From contig DJFO01000226.1 in assembly GCA_002432555.1 (NCBI GenBank), forward strand, positions 4,569-11,728: a stretch of DNA of 7,160 bases. Direction: 5' to 3'. Below are positions 1 to 6,186 of the stretch, one piece after another; position 1 is the first letter of the stretch; each line of letters begins with the position of its first letter. Position numbers and translations under genes: made by a program. The notes beneath the pieces were generated by a model. That model saw only the letters and a program-made list of their open reading frames with translations. It did not search any database and had not been told where the DNA came from. The DNA is from Marinagarivorans sp. UBA5870. Lineage in GTDB: Bacteria > Pseudomonadota > Gammaproteobacteria > Pseudomonadales > Cellvibrionaceae.

Positions 1-452
1 TAATCGTTCAAGCAGCTGCACCCGCGCTGTTGCATTTTCTCGGTCAACCGGCGCCGGACGGCCGCTCGGCCGCGGGCTGGGCGTGGCTTCTCGCCCTGCT
101 CACCACCGGCCTCGCGGTCTTGACCTACACCTATACTTCCACTGTGGTGGCGGGGTTATGCATCTTTGGCGTCGTTTTCGCAATCAATTCTGCGATTCAC
201 AGCTACCTGATCGTGCATTATGCTAAGGAAGATGGGACTTCCCTCGATGTAGGTTTTTATTATATGTCCAACGCTATGGGCCGACTGATCGGCACGCTGC
301 TTTCCGGTTGGATTTATCAAAGCGCCGGATTGACCATGTGTCTCGTGGTTTCAGCAATTTTTATGAGCGCCGCAGCGCTATTGTCCGCTGCGCTTCCGCG
401 CCGGCGCGCCGCGGCGCCAACTCCCCTCGACAGTCGTGAGCGCTATGAATGA
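1..452 (+). CDS. arsJ: ArsJ-like organoarsenical MFS exporter, C-terminal part (5' end outside window)
   Basis: The frame is open from the window edge, with the first whole codon at 3, to a TGA at 450-452. This gives about 149 residues of an integral inner-membrane protein with roughly four hydrophobic segments. ArsJ exports 1-arseno-3-phosphoglycerate, which is made from arsenate by a partner GAPDH, so it confers arsenate resistance. I recognise the family by its conserved C-terminal stretch: a PDGR-type loop, HSYLIVHYAKEDG, then LDVGFYYMSNAMGRLIGTLL and SGWIYQ, all very close to the pseudomonad ArsJ proteins I recall. About two thirds of a usual protein of roughly 400 residues, including the N-terminal helices, lies upstream and is unseen. 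The partner GAPDH and an ArsR regulator would be expected there but cannot be confirmed. The 3' end overlaps the next gene by 8 nt, so the two are probably translated together. A generic MFS transporter is the alternative, but the motif match makes ArsJ clearly the better call. Confidence 0.87.
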   Translation, partial: IVQAAAPALLHFLGQPAPDGRSAAGWAWLLALLTTGLAVLTYTYTSTVVAGLCIFGVVFAINSAIHSYLIVHYAKEDGTSLDVGFYYMSNAMGRLIGTLLSGWIYQSAGLTMCLVVSAIFMSAAALLSAALPRRRAAAPTPLDSRERYE

Positions 453-1728
453 CCCACCCGCTCTGACGCCAACGTGCGGTCCACACGACCACCTGCCCGC
501 CGCCGAGCTGAATCAAACGTGTTTCTGCAAGACGCTGGATCGGCAGAGACTCGAGGAGATGTTGCGCAACGATGATCTTGGCCACCTGTTTCAAGGGCAG
601 CACGAGTTTTTTTCCTCCATAGCGACGTTTATTTCCCGCATGGATATGGAGCGGATGATGGAGAGTATCGCCGCCATGGAGCGCGCCATTGCAGCGCCTT
701 CTTTTAGGCAAATCGTAACTCCCCGATTCCACCCCAATGCACACTTCAATCCCGGAATTGCCGGTGTCTTCATGGGGTATGACTTCCACCTGCATCACCA
801 ACGCCCCAAGCTGATTGAAATCAATACCAACGCCGGCGGGGCTTTTCTGAACGCCCTGCTGTTGAGCGCTCAGACTGCCTGCTGCTCGCCCCTGAACCGC
901 TCATTTAATGCCGAAAAGGACACTTTATATCAGCAGTTCGCAGCCATGTTTCTCCAAGAGTGGCGCCTGCAGCGTGGCAATCAGCCCTTGAAGCGCATTG
1001 CGATCGTTGACAGTGAACCACTGGAACAATTTCTCTATCCGGAATTCCGCATAGCGCAGCGCGTGTTTGAAGCGCACGGCATAGAAGCTGTCATCACAGC
1101 GCCAGACAATCTCGTTTATCACGATGGAAGACTCGAGTACGCGGGGCGGTCCATCGATTTGGTATACAACCGGCTGACGGATTTTGCGCTGGCCGACGCA
1201 AGCAGCCGCGCACTGAACGAGGCCTATCAAGCGGGTGCGGTGGTGGTGACTCCCAATCCCCATCTGCACGCCCTTTACGCCGACAAACGCAATCTGATTC
1301 TGTTGAGCGATGCAGAGACCTTGGCACGCTTGGAAATCAGCGCAGCCGACCGCAATATCATTTTGGCCACTGTTCCCCGGACTTTCGCGGTGACCGCGGA
1401 AAATGCGGAGCGCTTGTGGAGAGAGCGAAAAAATTGGTTTTTCAAGCCTGTCGCCGGGTATGGCGGTAAGGCGGCCTACCGCGGAGACAAACTGACCAAA
1501 CGGGTGTGGCACGAAATACTGCAGGCTCATTACGTCGCTCAGGAGCAGGTGGCGCCCAGCGCGCGCGGGCTTATATTGGATGAAAAGCCGACTTCGCTGA
1601 AAATGGACGTCCGCGCTTACAGTTACAGTGGCAAAGTTCAATTGTTGGCAGCGCGCCTCTACCAGGGGCAGATTACGAACTTCCGCACATCAGGCGGCGG
1701 ATTTGCGCCGGTTTTTATTCAAGAATAA
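445..1728 (+). CDS. ATP-grasp-type ligase-like protein translationally coupled to arsJ; substrate unknown
   Basis: The protein has 427 residues if it starts at ATG 445; an in-frame GTG at 436 would add three. I prefer ATG 445 because GTGAG at 436-440 can act as a ribosome site and the start overlaps the arsJ stop (ATGAATGA). The C-terminal third has ATP-grasp features: a glycine-rich nucleotide loop FKPVAGYGGK (about 333-342), a hinge-like YVAQEQVAP (363-371), KMDVRAY (386-392) and a terminal NFRTSGGG (412-419). In ATP-grasp enzymes the last motif supplies a metal-binding Asn. A second conserved-looking patch, KLIEINTNAGG (122-132), lies in the N-terminal half. There is no signal peptide or membrane segment, so it should be cytosolic. 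The family joins a carboxylate, through an acyl phosphate, to an amine or thiol. Coupling to ArsJ suggests, by inference only, a role in arsenical handling. I do not recognise a named family; a glutathione-synthase-like or peptide-ligase-like role is possible. Confidence 0.8.
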   Translation: MNDPPALTPTCGPHDHLPAAELNQTCFCKTLDRQRLEEMLRNDDLGHLFQGQHEFFSSIATFISRMDMERMMESIAAMERAIAAPSFRQIVTPRFHPNAHFNPGIAGVFMGYDFHLHHQRPKLIEINTNAGGAFLNALLLSAQTACCSPLNRSFNAEKDTLYQQFAAMFLQEWRLQRGNQPLKRIAIVDSEPLEQFLYPEFRIAQRVFEAHGIEAVITAPDNLVYHDGRLEYAGRSIDLVYNRLTDFALADASSRALNEAYQAGAVVVTPNPHLHALYADKRNLILLSDAETLARLEISAADRNIILATVPRTFAVTAENAERLWRERKNWFFKPVAGYGGKAAYRGDKLTKRVWHEILQAHYVAQEQVAPSARGLILDEKPTSLKMDVRAYSYSGKVQLLAARLYQGQITNFRTSGGGFAPVFIQE

Positions 1729-1962
1729 AAAAGCTGGCAGGCGCAGGACGCTGTTCAATCGATGGGCCGTTGCGCCACCCGGATCGGCCTCCGCCGGCGC
1801 GTGGACGCCCAGCCGCCTTTTCTTTACAATCCCTGCGCGTGCGCCAAATCCTGGTTTAAATTACGCACGATGTAGTAGCCGAACCCTTTTCATTCGCGCG
1901 CCTATCGCTGGGGTTCGCAGCTTGCGGCGAAAGCGCGTGGGATCAGGTCCATCCAGGCAAAC

Positions 1963-1970
1963 GGAAGAGA
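1963..1970 (+). promoter_or_regulatory. Shine-Dalgarno site fixing the start of the DUF4336-like gene
   Basis: The purine-rich GGAAGAGA lies 5 nt before ATG 1976. It decides the start. The same frame stays open back to 1628, but that extension overlaps the ATP-grasp gene and encodes an Arg/Ser/Pro-rich stretch that does not look like protein. Everything after 1976 reads as a normal folded protein. Confidence 0.7.
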
Positions 1971-1975
1971 TCACA

Positions 1976-2665
1976 ATGGCAGAATTCGAATGGCGTGCGA
2001 TCGCGCACGCGGGCGTCCCGGGCATAATTCAATGTTCCAAATATCGCACTCCATATGCGGTTTCGCGGACCACTACCGTCAGCCTGGGAAATCGGCGATT
2101 TCTGGTTTACAGTCCGGGCGAACCCTGTCTGGAGCATACGCCTATTCCGCCGGACGCCGACGTGTGCCTGTTGGTGCCCAACCGCGCGCATACGAGTGGA
2201 ATCAATGCCTGGCGGCGTCGCTATGCGAAAGCGTCCATTTATTCTGCGGAATCTTTGATGTCCGGCGCCGCCGATTGGCACGCGCAGGACGTAAGATCCC
2301 TTGATCTTCCCCCACATGTGGAAATTCATGTCCTGCCGACCAATGAATTGCACGAAGTCTGGGTGAGCGTTGATCAGGGCGAAACCGTATACTGGATCGT
2401 TGGCGATGCACTCATGAATTTAGCGCAATTTTCTCCTATACCTCTGCGCCGCTTGTTACAGCGCGTCTATGGATTGAAACTCGGCCTATGGGTGCCGCGG
2501 AGCTTTCGAGCAAGTGTCACGAACAGACCACTGTTTCGCCAATGGGCAAGAGAAAAATTCTCCCGCGACAGAGTTCACGCCCTGATCCCGTGCCACGGAG
2601 AAATTTATGAAGAGACGGACTGCGGTGAGAAAATCAGCGCACTTTTTGATAAACGATTCGCCTAG
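1976..2665 (+). CDS. DUF4336-like protein, metallo-beta-lactamase-fold relative
   Basis: The protein has 229 residues, starting at an ATG with a good ribosome site and ending at TAG 2663-2665. The layout recalls DUF4336 proteins, a divergent branch of the metallo-beta-lactamase fold. An early strand and turn (FLVYSPGEP, 42-50) is followed by a PNRAH segment (68-72), which resembles the PNxxHH patch of that family. Next come IVGDALMN (141-148), in the position of the metal-bridging Asp strand, and PCHGE (205-209), resembling the terminal His of the fold. The classical HxHxDH zinc motif is absent, so hydrolase activity is uncertain. There is no signal peptide or membrane span. It follows the ATP-grasp gene after 247 nt, so it may have its own promoter or sit last in the arsJ transcript. 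The family assignment rests on remembered motif layout. No substrate can be named, and a link to arsenic is only positional. Confidence 0.72.
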   Translation: MAEFEWRAIAHAGVPGIIQCSKYRTPYAVSRTTTVSLGNRRFLVYSPGEPCLEHTPIPPDADVCLLVPNRAHTSGINAWRRRYAKASIYSAESLMSGAADWHAQDVRSLDLPPHVEIHVLPTNELHEVWVSVDQGETVYWIVGDALMNLAQFSPIPLRRLLQRVYGLKLGLWVPRSFRASVTNRPLFRQWAREKFSRDRVHALIPCHGEIYEETDCGEKISALFDKRFA

Positions 2666-2719
2666 GGGCAGCGGTGAATCCCGGCGCGACTCGACCGCGA
2701 GGACACGCTTCGCGGCCGA

Positions 2720-2742
2720 AAAAACGCAGTAACGGCGTTTTT
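2720..2742. terminator. Probable bidirectional rho-independent terminator between convergent genes
   Basis: AAAAACGC (2720-2727), a 7-nt loop, then GCGTTTTT (2735-2742) form a perfect 8-bp stem. The arms supply a T run on both strands: 2738-2742 on plus, and 2724-2719 read as six Ts on minus. It lies 55 nt past the plus-strand stop at 2665 and directly after the minus-strand stop at 2745. A second GC-rich hairpin, CCGCGAGG/CTTCGCGG (2695-2702 and 2708-2715, one G-T wobble), stands just to its left and may add to plus-strand termination. The GC core of the main stem is only 3 bp, so its strength is uncertain. Confidence 0.6.
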
Positions 2743-2744
2743 GA

Positions 2745-4661
2745 TCAGCTCGGCATAGTCATGGAGCGCGCCGATGAACCGCTGGAGTCTATCTGTGCTT
2801 GTCGGATCTTTTGCTCGAGAGTCGCCAGCGTCTCGGCATTCCTGCCGAACTGATTGATCGCAAAACCGCAACGCACGTTTCCACCGCCGTACTTGAGGAA
2901 AGTGGCAAAGGTGCCGCTCGCACTCAGGTCGACGAAGAATCGTTGGGAAATCGAAAGGATTTCGCTGCGCATTAATGCATCGAACTTGACTGGTTCGCGG
3001 ACAATTCGCCAAAAAAATTCTGGCGCGTCCTCCAGGTGCGCATTGTCGACTTTGCCGCTCAACATGGAAGAGTAAACCTCTAGGGTGGGACGGGCGACGG
3101 GGACTGTGCGCGCAAGTCGCAAAAAAGAACTTTTGACAGGCTCAATCAATGGTGAATGGAAACCATGGCGCACCGGCAGTTTGACGGACAGAACTTTTTC
3201 CTCCCGATCCAGCCGCTGCTGAATAGCCTCTAGCGTCTGTGGATGGCCACTGACAAAAAAGTTGTTAGAGAAATTGACGCCCGCCAAATATGCTCCGTCG
3301 AACACGTCGGGACGACGGTGGTATAAATCCAAGGAGGCGATAATGCTCATCATGCCGCCGAGGGTGTTATCGCGAATCAACTGCGACTGTTTGATCACGA
3401 GTTGCAGGGCAGCTTCGAAACTCATTACTCCCGCAACCGTCAGCGCGATGTATTCACCCAGGCTATGACCCAGGACAGCGGAAGGCACTATGCCGCTCTG
3501 CCGCAAACAATGCGTGAGGGCGTAGCCAATACTGAAAAGCGCAGGGTGCGTGTGCGTTAAAACATCGAATTCCGCGCCTCTTTTATTGGCATCATAGAGA
3601 ATATCCAGCAGGCTGTGGCCGTACTCGTTTTCGTAAACGGCATTACAGGCCTCCATACTCTGCTTAAAATCGCGATTGGTCAAAAATAGTTCACGTCCCA
3701 TCTGATAGTACTGGCTGCCCTGCCCCGCATACATGAATACCAACGGCGTCTCTGCGGGATTCACCGACGGTTTTGGTTTCGGCGACGGCGCTGGCTCTTT
3801 TATCGCCATAGGGGCGTCTGTTATTCGCTGAGTGAGTTTTGTTAGCACATCACCCGGCCCGATTTCGATGAATTGGCGGCAACCCTGCGCGTGTAGCCAG
3901 GATATCGACTCGTACCATCTCACGGGGTTAGAGATCTGTTCGGTGAGATAATCGAGGTAGCCGGTCGCGGGATAAGGTCGAGCGGTGTAATTGGCAACAA
4001 CGGGAAGTCGTAAGTGACCGAAATCGAAAGACTGGAGGTAATTGGCGAATTCCCTTTGAACACCGATCATGCAGCGGGAATGAAATGCCGCGCTGACATT
4101 GAGCGGAAGAAACTTAGCGCCCGCTTGAATAAAGGCTGCCTCAACATCCGGCGCAAACACCTCTTCGTAGATTCCCGACAAAATCACCTGTTTTTGCGAA
4201 TTGATATTCGCCAGGTCGATATTGCGGTAGGGCAGCCGGGCGAGAATGTCGTTGACTTGATACTGGTCAATCTCGAGAACGGCGGCCATTGCGCCCTTGG
4301 GCGCCTTGCTCATCAATTCCCCGCGCTTTTTTACCAAGCGCAACCCGGTGCCAAAGTCGAACGCGCCGGCGGCCTGCAGCGCGCAATATTCCCCCAAGCT
4401 GTGGCCAGCCAACCAGGCCGGCTGAGCTCCGCCGTTTGCCATTCGGTCCAGATAGGTCAGAATATTCACCACGTAAAGTGCGGGTTGAGTGAACTGCGTT
4501 TGGCTCAACACTCGGTCAGGATCCTCTACACACAGCCGGCGAAGGGAATAGCCGAGGATGTCATCGGCCTCGCGGACCAGCTGTGGATAACGGGAAAACA
4601 ATTCTCTTCCCATGCCGGGATATTGTGATCCTTGTCCGGGAAAAACAAACACTGCATTCAT
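2745..4661 (-). CDS. Trans-acting tandem acyltransferase: malonyl-AT fused to PedC-like acyl hydrolase
   Basis: The protein has 638 residues and two AT folds joined by a Pro-rich linker (about 290-302). AT1 (about 1-285) has FPGQGSQ (7-13), nucleophile Ser88 in GHSLGE, Arg113 at the position that binds the malonate carboxylate, and His194 in AAFHS. Its ILGYS..LC.EDP and QTQFTQPAL stretches are typical of discrete PksC/PedD-type malonyl transferases, so it probably loads malonyl units onto AT-less PKS modules. AT2 (about 305-620) has AGQGSQYYQMG, Ser400 in GHSLGE and His502 in HGFHS. The residue equivalent to Arg113 is Gln425, at the same +25 spacing from the serine. With the GQGSQYYQMG signature this points to the PedC-type acyl hydrolase that clears stalled acyl chains from carrier proteins. 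Start 4661 is chosen over ATG 4673 because GGAG sits 6 nt upstream. It is the third and apparently last gene of the minus-strand operon. AT2 could instead be a transferase for a non-malonyl unit. Confidence 0.93.
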   Translation of the reverse strand: MNAVFVFPGQGSQYPGMGRELFSRYPQLVREADDILGYSLRRLCVEDPDRVLSQTQFTQPALYVVNILTYLDRMANGGAQPAWLAGHSLGEYCALQAAGAFDFGTGLRLVKKRGELMSKAPKGAMAAVLEIDQYQVNDILARLPYRNIDLANINSQKQVILSGIYEEVFAPDVEAAFIQAGAKFLPLNVSAAFHSRCMIGVQREFANYLQSFDFGHLRLPVVANYTARPYPATGYLDYLTEQISNPVRWYESISWLHAQGCRQFIEIGPGDVLTKLTQRITDAPMAIKEPAPSPKPKPSVNPAETPLVFMYAGQGSQYYQMGRELFLTNRDFKQSMEACNAVYENEYGHSLLDILYDANKRGAEFDVLTHTHPALFSIGYALTHCLRQSGIVPSAVLGHSLGEYIALTVAGVMSFEAALQLVIKQSQLIRDNTLGGMMSIIASLDLYHRRPDVFDGAYLAGVNFSNNFFVSGHPQTLEAIQQRLDREEKVLSVKLPVRHGFHSPLIEPVKSSFLRLARTVPVARPTLEVYSSMLSGKVDNAHLEDAPEFFWRIVREPVKFDALMRSEILSISQRFFVDLSASGTFATFLKYGGGNVRCGFAINQFGRNAETLATLEQKIRQAQIDSSGSSARSMTMPS

Positions 4662-4667
4662 GTTGAA

Positions 4668-4671
4668 CTCC
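4668..4671 (-). promoter_or_regulatory. Shine-Dalgarno site deciding the tandem-AT start
   Basis: On the minus strand GGAG (4671 to 4668) lies 6 nt before ATG 4661. The upstream in-frame ATG at 4673 overlaps this site and has no purine-rich sequence before it. The protein therefore most likely begins MNAVFVFPGQG, so the first AT strand starts almost at residue 1, as is usual for stand-alone ATs. Confidence 0.75.
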
Positions 4672-4735
4672 ATATTCTATAGCTGACAAACCGTGAATAA
4701 AGCGTTGCGCCTACCGCGAGCGACACCTGCGCCGC

Positions 4736-6133
4736 TCAGATCAGAACGCTCGCCTTAGTTTTAGCGTTTTCCAAGTTCTTCTGCGCGAGCAACGTTGGGT
4801 CGAACAGCGCGCTCAATGGCTCATACATCTCGACAACGCTGTAAAAGATCTTCATTGCGTGTGCATCCTTCTGAGCAACGCGCCCCGCTACGAACTTGAA
4901 CATCTCAATTGCTTCAAATTCTTCCAGGGGAAAATCGCCGGTACATTGAGGATTGGAAAACTCCGACAAACAGGAAATCAACCAGGGCGCACGGGTTTCT
5001 TCGAAAACGCCGTTGAAATAGGGTTTTGCAATTTCGGTGAGATTGCATTCCCCTTCGGCGCAATGCCGCAATGTTTTCCCAAGCTGCATGACCTGCCGCG
5101 CAGCGGCCGCCATGCCCTGGCCAAACAGGGGGTTGTAACAACAGATAATATCGCCTATTGGCAGCAGGCCCGCGGGGAAAGCCGCTAACTTTTCGTAGTG
5201 CAAACGCCTCCCCTTCGGGAAGCGATAATGCGCGGGGTCACTCAAGGGTTGCGCACTTCGGGCCAGCTCATACACCAGGGGATTGTCCTGCTGCTGCAGC
5301 CAAGTCATCATGCCCTGGTAATCGCGCGGTGGAAAATCCCCGAACCGGCCGCAGCAACAGGCAATCCAGTTGCCCCCTTCCACCTTCGAAAGCAAACTGC
5401 CTCTGAAGGGATAATGTCCACTGTTGTTATCCGGCGCCACGATAAAACTTGTGCCCTCGAACGCCGCAAAGTTCTCGGGCCGAACCAGAACGCTGGTGTG
5501 GGCAAAATTGCTGTTGACTACCGATTCTGGTGGTGTCGCATAGCCCATTTTCTGGAGCCATTGATTGATTCTACTGCCGCGACCGGAAGCGTCTATCACG
5601 AGGTCACTGGACAGAGTTTGCCGCTCACCATTCGCTTCGAGCACTAGGCCCGTCACCCTTCCCGCTTCGTAAACTGGCTCAATGGCATTTGTCTGGTAGC
5701 GGGTCACAATATTCTCGGTCACCTCCACGTGTTGCCGAATACAGTGATCGAGCAGGGTTCGCGTCAGGCAGAATTGACTGTCCTCCGTCTCAAAGGGCTC
5801 TGGAATATTAAAACCAAGATAATAGGATTTCCCGCCCGGTTGGTAGTAGTAGAGGTCCCGCCCGGTTTTTGAGGGAATGGCACCGGCATTTTTTAGAGTT
5901 TCCCTGATGCCTGGGAAAAGCGCTTCGACTATCGCCAGCCCGCCGGGCCGCAAGGTGTGATAGTGATTGGCTTGCGGTAAGCCAGCGCGCGGTTGCGCTG
6001 TAGCAGGGATGGCATCTTTCTCCAGCAGAACCACCTCGGAAAACCAAGGGGCGAGCTGCCGGGCCGACAGGAGCCCCGCGAAACCACTGCCTATTACGAT
6101 GGCGCGTTGGCCAAGATGGGCCTCAGCTTTCAT
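4736..6133 (-). CDS. FAD-dependent monooxygenase, MonCI/Lsd18/LasC epoxidase-like
   Basis: The protein has 465 residues from ATG 6133. It shows a Rossmann GSGFAG (15-20) with Glu38 at the end of the second strand (LLEKD) for the FAD ribose. A Pro/Gly-rich segment (PRAGLPQ..HYHTL, about 47-60) follows, then DASGRGSR (180-187), then GD (326-327) with NPLFGQGM (333-340), the second FAD-binding motif of the class. This order matches the flavin monooxygenases typified by MonCI and Lsd18, which epoxidise olefins in polyether polyketides. They use FAD, O2 and a reductase or NAD(P)H in the cytosol. Here it probably oxidises the polyketide or a related olefin; epoxidation itself is inference. ATG 6166 is a possible alternative start giving 11 more residues; 6133 is preferred for the GGA 8 nt upstream and the usual short N-terminus. 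The frame extends to 6328 but overlaps the thioesterase gene. Clustered cysteines at 258-260 and 330-331 are unusual. Confidence 0.85.
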   Translation of the reverse strand: MKAEAHLGQRAIVIGSGFAGLLSARQLAPWFSEVVLLEKDAIPATAQPRAGLPQANHYHTLRPGGLAIVEALFPGIRETLKNAGAIPSKTGRDLYYYQPGGKSYYLGFNIPEPFETEDSQFCLTRTLLDHCIRQHVEVTENIVTRYQTNAIEPVYEAGRVTGLVLEANGERQTLSSDLVIDASGRGSRINQWLQKMGYATPPESVVNSNFAHTSVLVRPENFAAFEGTSFIVAPDNNSGHYPFRGSLLSKVEGGNWIACCCGRFGDFPPRDYQGMMTWLQQQDNPLVYELARSAQPLSDPAHYRFPKGRRLHYEKLAAFPAGLLPIGDIICCYNPLFGQGMAAAARQVMQLGKTLRHCAEGECNLTEIAKPYFNGVFEETRAPWLISCLSEFSNPQCTGDFPLEEFEAIEMFKFVAGRVAQKDAHAMKIFYSVVEMYEPLSALFDPTLLAQKNLENAKTKASVLI

Positions 6134-6186
6134 GTTGTTGTTCCAGGAATAATTTTCAATAACCATTTTCGCAACCACAACCAGAA

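Noticed and set aside
361..801. Minus-strand open frame of 146 codons across the arsJ/ATP-grasp junction
   Set aside because: Antisense to two overlapping real genes and with no family features.
925..1641. Minus-strand open frame of 238 codons
   Set aside because: It lies wholly antisense to the ATP-grasp gene, whose motifs are convincing; the antisense product shows no recognisable motif.
1823..1860. Possible promoter TTTACA (1823-1828) with TTTAAA (1855-1860)
   Set aside because: The 26-nt spacing is far outside the usual 16-18 nt and there is no good -10 at the correct distance.
1628..1975. Long N-terminal extension of the DUF4336-like frame back to 1628
   Set aside because: It overlaps the ATP-grasp C-terminus, encodes an Arg/Ser/Pro-rich low-quality stretch, and a good ribosome site precedes ATG 1976.
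1729..1975. tRNA, small RNA or CRISPR in the largest gap
   Set aside because: No cloverleaf arms, regularly spaced repeats or strong structured element could be seen.
4014..4628. Plus-strand open frame of 204 codons
   Set aside because: Antisense to the AT1 domain, including its catalytic Ser and His codons; a mirror of codon bias rather than a gene.
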